A stretch of DNA of 64,000 nt from Takakia lepidozioides (Eukaryota; Streptophyta; Takakiopsida; Takakiales; Takakiaceae), in contig CM060731.1 in the NCBI GenBank assembly GCA_030704615.1, forward strand, positions 73,328,756 through 73,392,755, given 5' to 3'. Of this stretch, positions 31,295 through 42,805 are shown piece by piece; positions within the stretch are counted from its first letter, which is position 1; every line of letters begins with the position of its first letter. The notes beneath the pieces were generated by a model. That model had not been told where the DNA came from and made no database searches. It was given only the letters and a program-made list of their open reading frames with translations. The translations under genes and the position numbers were made by a program.

Positions 31295-31996
31295 TCACCA
31301 AGTCGACGGAACTTCGATACCCCTCAAAACAAGCTCATCACTGTTGCGGCACCTCGAGGTAAACTGCAATTCGGTCGTTCTGCTGCCCTTGCTGGAGCCG
31401 ACGACAATGTCATGTCCATCAATGATACCACCATCATACATTGACAAGGTCACTGTGGGCCTCATGTGCCCTTGCGATTCGTCTTCGCAACGCAGCCGAA
31501 TGTCTCCATACACTGGAAGAGCGGAGTGATCTGCACGTATATAGTTTTCCCCGGTGCCGTCCTCCCTGGTCCACTGGCAGCAGTTCCAGCGCCAAAGCGA
31601 GGCCGTGCGTGATCTATCCGGCATCCCTTTCCAGCTTGGTATATCGAGGTCAACAATTTTCAGGACCCACGGACCGCATTGACCCTCGCCCTCACCTCGC
31701 TCAAAGCGGTAATAGCCCTCCAGATACTCCATTGCGCGCAAAGACTCTTGCTTGATTCCAGCAGCGTCTGTGAAAACAGAGAGCCAGACAATGATGTCTC
31801 CTGATTCTGGTTTGAACATAGCATAATCGTGGCCATGATAAGGGCAGTCGGCTGGATTTCGGCGGCACGGCATCCTTGAAAAAGAGTAGCGGAGTACGCT
31901 CAATGACAGCAGCTCCCGGATGGAGGAGGAGCAGCGCGGTGGCTGGAAAAAGTTCAAGCTAACGCTGCAATTCCTCACAAACACTCCAGGGCACAC
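31295..31996 (-). CDS. MULE cargo gene A, unknown family (paralogue of gene B)
   Basis: 233-codon ORF. From SRMPCRRNPADCPYHGHDYA to the end it aligns with gene B: shared blocks are MPC.RN..DCP..G.DYAM, GDI.VW, FERG, RWNCC.WT, YGDIR and DGG.I.G.DIVV. Alternating hydrophobic strands suggest a beta-rich fold with conserved Cys pairs. No known domain is recognised. The first codon follows a stop directly, so the real start is probably further in or in another exon. It is transcribed divergently from gene B, with one palindrome and a 14-bp inverted repeat between them. Confidence 0.6.
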   Translation of the reverse strand: MCPGVFVRNCSVSLNFFQPPRCSSSIRELLSLSVLRYSFSRMPCRRNPADCPYHGHDYAMFKPESGDIIVWLSVFTDAAGIKQESLRAMEYLEGYYRFERGEGEGQCGPWVLKIVDLDIPSWKGMPDRSRTASLWRWNCCQWTREDGTGENYIRADHSALPVYGDIRLRCEDESQGHMRPTVTLSMYDGGIIDGHDIVVGSSKGSRTTELQFTSRCRNSDELVLRGIEVPSTW

Positions 31997-32130
31997 TTAA
32001 ATCCCCCCCCTACAGGATCCTGGACCGATGAAGATTGGCTGCTGCATGAATGTAGCCGTTTCAGTTTCCTACCCTGCCATGCAAACTATGGGCAGTCACT
32101 GCCAGGTGGGCCGATAGCCACTGGACACGA

Positions 32131-32194
32131 CGAAGTCCATCCCCTCTTCGATGTAAATGCGGCGCCGAATTTCCATCCGGGGGGATGGACTTCG
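32131..32194. promoter_or_regulatory. palindrome framed by a 14-bp inverted repeat between genes A and B
   Basis: CGAAGTCCATCCCC (32131-32144) and its exact reverse complement (32181-32194) flank one AAATGCGGCGCCGAATTT unit (32154-32171). It lies in the divergent intergenic region and recurs in copy 2 near 49914-49976. A hairpin or symmetric binding site is possible. Confidence 0.6.
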
Positions 32195-32235
32195 GTGGCA
32201 GATCTCAAACTATAACTTGTTGATGAGAAAGATGT

Positions 32236-32979
32236 ATGGCTTCATCCACCGCTGGCGTGATGAACACGTTCCACCTCCGTCGGTGGGTACGTGTGACCCA
32301 GATGCTCCATTATTGGAGGCCGGACTGCTCTTCCGCTTCGTATCATTTCCAAAATCTAAGGGCTTCCCGCAAGGTCATCGGCATCCAAGTCGTCCTCAGG
32401 TCCTCCTTTGCAAGGATGCCGTGCTTCCGGAACCGGGACGACTGCCCCTTTGGAGGCATCGATTATGCAATGTATTCGGCCACATCGGGAGACATTGTTA
32501 TCTGGTACACAGATTACACAGAAGATACTGGTTCGATTGTGGAAACATTGGTGGCTTTTGAGTATATCGTAGGCCACTATGCCTTCGAGCGGGGTGACGA
32601 TCTTGGTCTGAGGAGTCCGTGGCTCCTGCGCATCCTCGATTCCGATTTTCCCAGCTACGACGGTCACCCATGCAGAAGAAGGCGCACTGCTATGCTGTTG
32701 CGGTGGAACTGCTGCCACTGGACGTGGGTGGACTCCATCGGAGAGACCTATTCTCCTCGAGGAGTGCGCTCCTCTTCTCCATTGTATGGGGACATTCGCA
32801 TTGGTGTGGACGACGAAAACGTGAAGATTTCCATATTCGATGGTGGTATGATTGAAGGGCAGGACATTGTGGTGAACATCACTAGGGGCGGTACAACGGC
32901 TGCAATCGACTTTACATGGAGGAGCCCCATGACTCATGAGCTAGTTCTGAGAGCAGTCGAAGTCCCATTGACAACGTGA
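32236..32979 (+). CDS. MULE cargo gene B, unknown family (paralogue of gene A)
   Basis: 247-codon ORF whose last 185 codons align with gene A throughout (ARMPCFRNRDDCPFGGIDYA, YGDIRIGVDDE, DGGMIEGQDIVVNI). Copy 2 has a longer frame that begins in-phase from MYGFIHRW. Here 8 bp and 6 bp are missing around 32369-32384, so the N-terminal part is out of frame. Function unknown: no signal peptide, membrane segment or known catalytic motif is visible. Keeping a diverged gene pair in both copies suggests that both proteins matter to the element. Confidence 0.6.
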   Translation: MASSTAGVMNTFHLRRWVRVTQMLHYWRPDCSSASYHFQNLRASRKVIGIQVVLRSSFARMPCFRNRDDCPFGGIDYAMYSATSGDIVIWYTDYTEDTGSIVETLVAFEYIVGHYAFERGDDLGLRSPWLLRILDSDFPSYDGHPCRRRRTAMLLRWNCCHWTWVDSIGETYSPRGVRSSSPLYGDIRIGVDDENVKISIFDGGMIEGQDIVVNITRGGTTAAIDFTWRSPMTHELVLRAVEVPLTT

Positions 32980-33393
32980 CTTGTATTCAGTAGGCACATG
33001 GCTAAAGATTTGATGGCACAATCAGCACAGTAGACGTGCTTCAAATGCAATTCATGTGGATCAATAAAAACCTCATTGTGCCCTCTTTTTATTCTATTCT
33101 GTGTCCATCGTTCCGAGAATGCGTCATTGCTCATTTCGTTTGGGATTGGGAGTGTGGGTGAATTTTGCAAATGGCTGGTAGGCTGAAATGGGCCCCCATT
33201 GTACAGAGCAGTACCACCCTACCATTCGCGAAACATTGCCTTTCAATATATAATTCTAAATAACATTGCCGAACCTCCTTCATCGGGAGGTCCTTCTCCC
33301 CCTATGACTGTGGCACCCTAAACCCTATTCCCGCGGACACTCATTTCCGGAAAATAGTGCTGCTCATGTTTTTTTCCACACTTACGACTCTGC
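32980..33393. other. right subterminal region of MULE copy 1
   Basis: No gene is supported. It probably contains the 3' untranslated end of gene B and transposase-binding subterminal sequence. Confidence 0.4.
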
Positions 33394-33442
33394 TCATGGC
33401 TCATGCCGCTCATGGCTCATGGCTCATGAAATAGCAGCCCCC
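33394..33442. repeat. right terminal repeat of MULE copy 1
   Basis: GCTCATGGCTCATG-type units (inverted CATGAGC) lead into GCTCATGAAATAG, then CAGCCCCC. This matches the left end in inverted orientation over CTATTTCATGAGC. Confidence 0.85.
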
Positions 33443-33451
33443 CCGTAAAAG
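33443..33451. repeat. target-site duplication of MULE copy 1 (right)
   Basis: CCGTAAAAG, identical to 18066-18074. Confidence 0.85.
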
Positions 33452-35942
33452 TGTAGTTTTCAGCAAAGTCAACAACATTCTCTGGCAAAGATTTCAAACT
33501 GGCTTTAAACTGAGCATCTTGCCATCGGACTACAAAGTTATGACGAACAAAAGCCCGTAGCTTGGGTTTGAAGTACAACAAGAATTCAACAGAGGAAGTC
33601 GTTTGGTATTGGAGTTTCAGTCTCATTCTAGGGGCTCCATCTTTCTCCCCAACATTCTCTTTTGCATAGCATCTCCACTGCACTGTCAAATCACAACCAT
33701 TTGCCTCCACGGGACAAATAGATAACTTACTTGAGCCACACCTCAAGCACTCTCCCATGAGACAGTCTCGCCGATGCCATTCATCCAATTCCCCTTTGGG
33801 ACAAACAATTTCTTGCCAAAGCCAAGTCACTCCTTTGTAGGGGTGCTTGTTCGCTTGACAACCAGCTTCACCATCTTATACTGGTCCAAGTCGACAAATA
33901 TTACAGTCACAAGTACATGATGATGGAGAGTGGACACCCCTCTCAGCAGTCCGCATGTTGTTGAACCCATCCTTCAACTCCGCCATCTCCACATGATATT
34001 TGCAGCAACAAACATTACGATCCTTCAGGCGTTTGACAAAGAATGGCCTCAACAACTCAAACAATCGTTGACCCACTTTGACATTGGGATGGGCTGATTT
34101 GAAGCGAAGAAAGAAAGTAGTCTGCATTGCCACCACAACATGCACAAAGAGAATCCCATTTAGTGCATGCACTAAGAATACCTACTACTAGACCTAGACC
34201 AGTCCTAGACCTAGTCTTAGTCATAGTCCTTTCTCATCACATGTCAAATTTTACAAGTACTAATCAGTCCTAGTAGTCCTAGACCTAGTCCTTCCTAGTC
34301 ACATATGAAGTAGTACATGTACTAATCAGTTCGAGTGTGAGTCCTTTCTAGTCACATATCAAGGAATGCATGTACTAATCAGTCCTAGTCCTAGTCCTAG
34401 TCACATACCAATGAATGCATGTCCTAATCAGTCCTAGTCCTACTTCTTTCTAGTCACATATCAAGGAATGCATGTCCAAATCGGTCCTAGTCCTAGTCAT
34501 TGTCCTTTTCTAGTCACATTTCAAGGAGTGCATGTACTAATGGAGTACATGTACATCGACTTCTAGTCCCTCCAAATCAAATTACATGGAGTGCATGCTA
34601 TTTTGTTCTATCTAGTCATTATATAAGGAGTGCATGCTAGTGAGTCGTACTTCTAGTCCATCCCAGGCCTGTTTACAATGAGTACCAGTCCATGAACAAG
34701 AGGGACATCTTCAAGACACTCCAATTCAGGACATGAGCTGGACATAGTGTCCACAATTGAGTACAGTAATCTCAGTCCACTGGTAGGTCTACAGGTGATG
34801 ATGTACTTTGTCTAGGGAAAATGTACAAGGCAACCCAAACAACACAATGGCAGTTGACAAACTCCAACATAGTCCAATACAGTTATGTACAGTAGCAAGT
34901 GTAGAAGGATTGTAAAGTACTAAGAGTCCACACAAACACTGTAAAGAGAGGGTTCGCTTACCTGAGTCTCAAGAAGATAGTGAGCAGGTTGTGTATCATA
35001 GACTTTCCTCGATACGCGCTGCCTCACGACATCTTTCTTGTTGGGTGACACTCGTGTCTCATTTACCCACCAAGCCAAAACGATCGCTCGGGTCGCATCT
35101 GGTACATGATCAGACCTTTTCTTTCTCCCACCCAAAGCCCACAAACCCTCACCTTCTGAATCAATGACTCTTCGTCGTACAATTGCACGACTAATATTGC
35201 TATGATGAATATTAAGAATACGAGCCGTTGCCCTCACAGCAGTGGTCTGGGTTCCACTAACAGACGCTGTTAAGAATGAGCGTTTACTCGCAAGCTCATC
35301 TAAAGACTGCACACCCTTAACAAGTTGCATGGAGCTCTGCTGGTTCTTCAACAGATCTGCATGCGCCTTGGCCTCCTTAGGCGGCAAGTAATAGGCAGGT
35401 AAGCTGAGTTTAATGAGATGGTGACCCAAAAATAACTCCATTACCTCTGTTTGTGAATGAAGTGTTGGACATTCCCTCAATTGCTTGTAACAGAAGTCGA
35501 CCATTTTCAAAGCTATTCTCCTCTTGTCTCGTTCTCCAAACCCCACCCTGGCATCTTCCACAGAACCTTGCCCAGACGTTGTAGTAGCCGCATTAATCTC
35601 TGCCTCTTTTTGGGCTTGAAGTCTCTCCCTATACATTCTTTTCTGGTCAGCGTGGGTTTGTTTGCGTGCATCCTCGGTGGGCCTGGCTGCAGCCAACAAA
35701 GCCGTTTTGCTCTTTTTTGGGGGCCTGGTCTTACCTGTTCCCCATTGAAAACTGATACAACTGTTAGCACAATATAGAGATCGGAAACCAGACAACAGTT
35801 TGCTTAAGTGTGTTGTTTTGCAGGCCATGTTTTCATACAACTGAATTGGACTGGGACAACCATTGGTAAGAATATCAACACTTTCGGTTCTGTTGCACCA
35901 ATTTACACCAAGTAGGAAAATCTGCAATGAATATGACAACAA
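33452..35942 (-). pseudogene. gene X, 5' half: transposon-derived protein
   Basis: At least three minus-strand coding segments: about 35942-34962, 34121-33885 and 33829-33452. The first is basic and Gln/Lys-rich, with a helix-turn-helix-like stretch (ATARILNIHHSNISRAIVRR). The second shows NVKVGQRLFELLRPFFVKRL and CCCKYHVEM...CTCDCNIC, a Cys-rich signature shared by this family. The third ends VDFAENYTF, where the MULE inserted. The gene resumes at 4824. An internal ATG at 35942 may not be the true start. It is an older, unrelated transposon-type gene that served as target for two later insertions. Confidence 0.55.
34190..34660. repeat. degenerate tandem repeat in a gene X intron
   Basis: Units of about 55-75 bp built from TCCTAGTCCTAG, TTCTAGTCACAT and CAAGGAATGCATGTACTAATC are repeated about six times in the intron between 34121 and 34962. 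It encodes nothing. Confidence 0.75.
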
Positions 35943-37840
35943 ATGGGAGAGCCCCCACCTTTACTTGTTATGTAATCAGCCACAAACCCAATGCTTCCAC
36001 GATTTACTTCACCTTTCCTATTATTCTCTCGCCCTTGTCGTCCGGACTGTGGACAAAATCAGAATGTCGACTTCACGTCCTTGAAACCCATCCACAGTAT
36101 TGAACTCAATGTCACATGCTGCACCAGAACCTAGTGCACGAATAAAGCGATTCTAAAGCAGTAATAGCTGCTGCTTGTACAGTGTAATTATTATCCCAAA
36201 GCGCCCTGGCCTCACCTCAGCTGAATACCTGGTAAAATTCCACCAAACGCAACAGCAGCAAAGAACGCATATCATCAGCAGGAAAATCGCAGCACCAGTC
36301 ATATTCGTAACCGCGACTGAGCTTACAAAGGCCGTTGCTATGTAACGTACAAGACAAATCAATCAAATATGTGAGCAAGACATGGCACAATGACACAATA
36401 CCATGAAATGAAATGAAAAACAATGGGGAGACATTGATGATAAACAACCAGGTTAAATTTCAGAACCATGTCAATTTGAGTAAGTCTCACCCCATGCGGC
36501 ATGGACCAATACAAGTAACGTAAACCATGTCAATGAGAGTATCAACTTCTAGAATGAGGGTTGAACTCCGTTAGCACAAGACGATGTCGGTCGACGTACT
36601 TATGATGAAAATATTTTGAGGAAAGTCATTTCCCAAAATCACGATATTTTGACAAGGTTGGAGGGACCATTTTCAAATCTGTATTCTTCCGTTGTTCCGA
36701 AGGTTTTCGTCAGCAGAAGATGGAAGAAGTCCCTGAAATGTTGTCTCGAGAATCGTTGATATGGTGATGACCTCACAAAAAATATCCTCCAATATTACAC
36801 CAACCAACAATGTCTTGTGCGACCGAAGTTCAGCTGTACTTCTCGAAGAATTGGTGGTCTTGCAGACTTTCAGTGAATCGTGAAGATGATGAATTACTCG
36901 TATGCTCTTCAAAACATAATTAATGTCCAAGTAACTAACCCTGGAGTAAGATGTTGAACGTATCCAATTGGGGAGTAAGTATGCTGCTCGTATGCTTCTG
37001 GAGGGTGGGCGAGTACGTTGATGGAGAGAGTGACATTTTCTGCGAAATCTTCAAGGAAATAGTGTTGGGTGACCAGTCGAGGTTCATCTGTGACGGGCTG
37101 TGGTACTTCTGACGATTTATTGTAACGCACTCGTAAACTGATCACCAACTAAATAATCTCCAACTGACTAACCACCAACTAACTGATTGGAGCTGTCACA
37201 AACAATGTCAAAAATCCTATTTACTGCTAGGTGTTTGATGCTATTGTTGTTCTTGTAGTTGAATTGTATAGTAGTCGTTTTGCTATTCCCATGCGAACAG
37301 TATCAGGTCCCCAGAGACTGACTCTCGTATCAGCCACGGCCCACCATAATTGACCAATATAAAACCATCAGCTGCATATCAGCTAAGAACTAGATCTTCG
37401 ATTCATTGTATGCAACTCCAGAGAAACACCCTAGCCCACAAGTGGTTGGCCAGCAGCTTGAGATATTTCTCCGGGCTGTGATTGAATGAACTGGAGATTT
37501 CATTCTTAGCTGATGGTTTCATGTAGGTGGTGCCTCATTCCGATTTCGGAATATGGCAGTCTCAGTGGACCTGATGTTGTTGGAATGGAAATAGCAAAAA
37601 GACTCCTATAGAAATCAGCTACATGAACATACGCATTATCAAGCACCTTGAAGTACATATGATTGTTGAGAATGTTTGCACAGATTGTTAGCGACGGTGT
37701 TCCTCCTTTGGCGTCCAGTCCACATGAAAACGACGAGAATGTCGCTGGAGATTGACGTTCAATTACTGACATTCTGCCTCCTCGTAACACCATTTTGGTG
37801 TGCAATGATGGACATCAGAACAGGTCAGATCTTAGAAAAG
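35943..37840. other. spacer with weak exon-like ORFs, no gene assigned
   Basis: Minus-strand frames at 36673-36930, 36909-37148 and 37506-37805 are open and border GT or AG dinucleotides, so they could be exons of one gene. I recognise no domain in them. The rest is AT-rich. Confidence 0.25.
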
Positions 37841-39067
37841 CACGCGTGATCGTGCGATGTTAATCATTGGTGTTCCTCAAAAGAATAATGGATCTCCAAA
37901 CAAAGGATATATGAACCAAATAAAACACCACGAGGATGCTGTCAATTGTTGGAGATCGGATTATGCAAGCAGGGAGAATGACTTCAAACAACTTAAAGAC
38001 TAGGATTATAAGATACTTGAACAATCCGCCAAAGAACAAGTGACACCATCAGCCTCGATGATTTGAGTGCGTGTTCTGAAACACATCAATGAATCATCCA
38101 GGATGATGATGTGAAATATTCCGGGACGGATTATCCGAATACCTTGAGTTCCCTCATTGTAACTAACCTGAAGTAACTCACTATGTCTGCAGAATCATCA
38201 CATCTTCAAATGACAACATTTTCATTGTTGAATGCGTGAGCATAGAAAAAACATCACTCCGACCAATCACATGTGGCACTGTTGAGGTAATATAACACTT
38301 TGGCAGTCGGCTGAAGAACCAGGACGATGCTGAATTCTGTTTTTCGAACCATGAGTGATCGCGCGACATATCTCTGCCTCTACCACCATTGGGAACCCCA
38401 AAGAGCCGAGTGCATCCAGATTTCAATCAACCACAGTGGTACCATCAGTTCGTCAGGGAAGGAATTTCGAAGCCGCCAAAATTACTTCAATCCATTTGAA
38501 GAGAGATTTTAACAGAGCTTCACAATCCGCTAAGGAACAAATGAGACAACCATCGTGGGAGCTTGAATTATGAGTTAGGAACCTGAAATCAGTCATAGAC
38601 GATGATCGTCTCACTTGTTCCACATCGTAATATGAAAACATCGGAAAATTTCTTCTCCGCCAACCTCTTCCAGCCTCCAGCCTGATCTATTATTGCTTAA
38701 ACTGACAATGAAGTCAACTTGTTTTGATAACATCTGATGGCACTGCTGATCCATGCTAGCTCCATAAGAGGATATATGAAGGAACCACGCACGATCGTGC
38801 GTGATTTCTCTCAAACTTCGATGACTAACATTACAGCCGAAAGGGTCTGGCATAACATTGACAGAGTTAAATAACGTATGTGTGTAATGAATAGGCCGGC
38901 CATAGTTTAATTCATCAATAACACATAGTTGCTTCCCAAATGGCTCACACTCAACGCATATGTTCGAGATCGCCGTCGGTTACCACTGATGGCGGAATTC
39001 TGTGCACCCGTGGAGATGGATACAGTGGGAGATTGATGTAAGATATGACTAGACACCTCACTGGTAG

Positions 39068-40137
39068 CTATACTTGATGACCTTGACGAACATAAAGCCT
39101 CACGGTCCCTCCGCTCAGCCTTACGTTGCCGTTCCTCTTTCTTCTCCTGTCGAATTTGATTCTGAACTTGACACTGAAATATAATTGTGTGGAGGCAGCA
39201 CAGAAGGGAATTGTTAAAGAAAATACAAAGATCATTGAGATATCATTGATCTCACAATAGTCAAATGAAGTCAACAAACGTATAAGTACAAATGGAGGTT
39301 GAAGTAAAGCTGATGAACTACACACAAAATAGGGCAATGTTAAACTACGTACCCAGATAATAGGGATCTTTTTGAGGGGGGTGCCAAACAGAAGCATCAA
39401 TAAATCTTCCAAACCAGGACCAGTAGACGTGATTTCGATCTATCGGAGGGCCGGAAGATTTGTAGGTGTTCTTGCAGACGTAATCAACAATGGACTGGGC
39501 TCCAATCAAGCCAGAGAGAAAAGGCCACAAAGCTTTGGTGAGGTCAACCAGATCCTCCAAATTGCTTGATTCCTTGAATGTGATGGGGAAGACTCCAATA
39601 TTCACTGGGTTTTGGAGTGCCTTGGATGGGTCATCGTCGACCAGTAGAATTTGCCCCTGCCTAGAAAATTCTTTCCCACTAAATTTTACGAGAATACTCT
39701 TAATATCTTTAATAAGATATTTCATTCCAAGGTTAATATGTCCAGCTGTATCTGTGCAAATGCTCGGCAGACCATATGAAACGAAATTGTTTCATAATTT
39801 CCGGAGGAACAAAACACTCCAACATCTTGAATACAGTATCTCTCTCAGAGCAAGACCAAATCGCTACATGAAAATGAGTCAATGCAAGTCGAAGAAACTC
39901 CAGCACTCCAGGTCTTGGAAGCACAAATGGTCTTGCGGGCACCCGACTTGTTACTTTCCTCAAGTGGAACCTCTGTTTAAACAACTCACCTCCGGTAGGA
40001 GGTGGCCTGTAGCAAAGAAGTCCATTGACACTCAGTACCAACAACATGCGTTTGTGTTTCCGGACACCACACATTTCTTGAGTAACAACGTTCTGAACCA
40101 TCCAAAAGAGCCCATTAGTTTCTGTTATCTGACCCAA
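39068..40137 (-). pseudogene. FCP1/HAD-phosphatase-like gene 1
   Basis: 40137-39733 holds the HAD start RMLLVLSVNGLLCYR and AIWSCSERD. 39725-39345 holds the last HAD motif QILLVDDDPSKALQNP and FPITF. These are the ordered motifs of FCP1/SCP-like phosphatases, which remove phosphate from protein substrates. The first motif, normally DL[ND]G, reads SVNG: the nucleophile Asp is lost. An extra base near 39762 separates the two halves. A charged tail exon (QEKKEERQRKAERR) may follow at 39232-39070, and a Ser/Pro-rich exon may precede at 40764-40465. It is probably inactive. Confidence 0.55.
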
Positions 40138-41218
40138 AAATTAGGTATTTCCAATACGTTTTGCAACTCAAAAAATGCCACGACATACTTGCGTTTTGTG
40201 GTTTACCTAGTTTCTATACCCTGATTTTCAAATGGAATATTTTGCGAAGGTAATATTTTCAGCATTACGACACCCAATTGAGACTTGAGACAAAAAATCA
40301 CAATCGGGAGTCTCTGAGTTTCCTGCAACCACGCGCGATCGCGCGAGGTTACTTTGTGCAAAGTTGTGTCGACAATGTAAATGATAAATGTAATGATTAC
40401 TAGGAAGCCATAACCAATAAGACAGATGACAAAGTGAAGGAGATACTTATTACCTTTGCTAGATTTATCCCCGATTCTGAGGCAGGTTACCACTAGAGGC
40501 AGGTGAATGTTGAAAGGATAACAGAACGCCAGATGTTGTTTTTTCATCATCGGACACGACCGCCGCTGGCTGCTGTGATCTGTGACGTTTCCTTGATATA
40601 TGATCATCCGGAATTCTGGGGGGTTGGGGATGTGCAGAAATATATGCCGGTCTTGTCGGTGTGTTGACATTAGTCGGCGAATGAGTGAGTTCAATAACCT
40701 TCTCGCTGACAGTTGGCAATGGAATTCGGTTTCTTTCTTTCTGCACATCCTGAACCGAATTCAAACGGAAAAAAAAAAAAAATTACCTTGGCATACAACC
40801 CCACAGAAGTTGTCGCTTCACAGGAAGGTCATACGTTGCAGCTTTTCTGGCCTGGAGTAAAGAGAGAAAATCAGAGGATGAACAATAACACGGTAACAAT
40901 AAAACGCATGGATGAAATAGAAATAAATCACCTGACTTCTCAGCAGCTGAGGTGTCCAGCCCTCGTGATCTGGTGACCCGTTTGGAATTACAACATGATG
41001 AGGAGACAGTTGAGAGTTGATACCAATTGTTTGGTAGACTCATGTAGATGCCCCGTGACAGCGTCTGGTGGAAAGTGTTGGGAGAAGGACGGCTCCAAGG
41101 AGAATTCTCCAAGATATTGAGAGTCGTTTTCCACTATGCAGCCAACCCCAGTTAAATCATCGGCCCTACTAACTGTGGATTCACCTTTTGACATTTTGAG
41201 CCTCAAAATACTCTCCAT

Positions 41219-42805
41219 AACAGCAATGGATGCCTAAGTAGACAACAAGTTGTCAGGTCCTTGGAAAGCTTCTGGCCTTATCATTTCTACATTGTCAACA
41301 ATATCAGACGATATTGTTTCGCCAACATATTGATATGGGCATACCTGCAAATAAAATATACGTCAACAAAGTTATAAATTTGAGTTGGAAGAACGCGTGA
41401 TCACGCGTGGTTCCGAAAAGAAATCGACGGACATAAAGGAACAACGAATCCATTGACCGTTACATATGGTTTGGCAATATAACAATTTCCATGCAAAGCA
41501 AAAGAATATCAGAAGAAGACTAAAATTCCATGGTCTTCACAATCAATTTTAAATAGTAAATAGTGTCCACAGTAGGACGCGAATATTTACTTATCATTTA
41601 CTCGGAAATCACGATATTGTGAATTGTCAATATAGTCAAGAATAGGCTTGAACTGTGGATCCTTTGTAAGTAAAAAGAAAGTCCTAAATCCATACCTGTA
41701 CAACTCATTAGTACTCCATCTATACCAGACTGCAGCGGAAGAGAAAACCTGGTCTAAATGGATTATATGACTTCTTGTTTTGAAGTAGCATGCTAACTGT
41801 CTTTCTTAACTATCGTCCCAGGTAGGTGGTCGCATTCCTTTTATCCTCATCTTCATCTTCTTCTGCCTTTGTATTTGGTATCGTGCACCGCTCGCATATG
41901 ACACTGCAGAGCTGCTTACTTCATACTTCAGGTGCTATCCTGCTTTGCTTCAATGCTAACAACTCGATCTTACATGGGTATGCAGACAATCTGGTGGACG
42001 GACTGCCCTCTACTACCTGTGATCAACCTCTATTTCTAATCTTCCCGGCATGTTAGTGGAATCGCTCAAGCTTCATTCTACGTGGATACAACTTGCATGC
42101 TGGATCCTATGCTCAATGATCCTTATCACCCCTTATGGTGCTAGCTAAACATGACCATTGCCTCAACGTTAGTTGCTACATTCCTACTTCAAATCTCACA
42201 TGATTCACATGCCCCATACTTTATCACAGTGAACGCAATCTTTACTTCAGAGCCGAAAACTAGAACAAAAAGAGAGAGATCACCATCCAGTCTCCACTAC
42301 TCTTATACTTGGGCTGATCCCTAACTCCACCTTATCCCGCCGTCTCCTTCACGTGATTATTTAATAGCAAGTCAATAATATTTAAGATCCTACAGCTTTT
42401 GGACATCAAGTATGGCGGCCACCGGGTCTTATCCCCCTCTGTGCCACAGGCCCATCAACTTCTAAAAACATACGATTCCCACGTGTTTTGTTTCTCAACC
42501 ACTCTTTTAGCTGCATGCCACTTGCTAATATTTAATATGGCCACCCTGTTCCTAAATTACTGCTGCATCTCCTTTATTTCCGCGATTTCATCCCATCAAT
42601 GATAATTTGATCTCACATTTCATCCCTCTGCCAACCCGTCATTCATCTGGTACTCAATCCATGTTTGAATGAAAAATTGGCGATTTCATCCGCTTCTCCT
42701 TAATGAAAAATCGCGACTTCATTGCATCCTTGAGCCCCACAAACCCTACATGTTTTGTCTATTTCTTGCATGTCTTCCGTGTTTTGCTCATTACCTCCCT
42801 TCGAC
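41219..42805. other. no gene recognised
   Basis: AT-rich spacer between two HAD-like genes. It contains one GATC-centred palindrome (41392) and only short ORFs. Confidence 0.4.

Larger units (their letters stand above)
18075..33442. mobile_element. Mutator-like DNA transposon, copy 1 (15.4 kb)
   Basis: Bounded by related inverted termini (GAGGTTTACTATTTCATGAG at the left; GGGGGCTGCTATTTCATGAG read inward from the right) and a 9-bp CCGTAAAAG duplication. Contents from left: DDE/SWIM transposase (minus), palindrome array 1, ParB-like/methyltransferase-like gene (plus), palindrome array 2, gene A (minus), gene B (plus). It is unusually long for a MULE because of the cargo. The transposase is open in this copy, while the ParB-methyltransferase and gene B carry single frameshifts. 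A second copy in opposite orientation is at 48670-63325. Confidence 0.9.

Noticed and set aside
18075-33442. Polinton/Maverick identity (15 kb, a possible 6-bp duplication GTAAAA)
   Set aside because: No family-B polymerase, retroviral-type integrase, packaging ATPase or capsid gene is seen. The transposase is DDE/SWIM, and the duplication extends to 9 bp in both copies.
40330-40347. HIP1 palindrome (GCGATCGC) implying cyanobacterial DNA
   Set aside because: The copies lie between or within eukaryotic introns, and the motif is a longer dyad (CACGCGCGATCGCGCGAGG) limited to one cluster.
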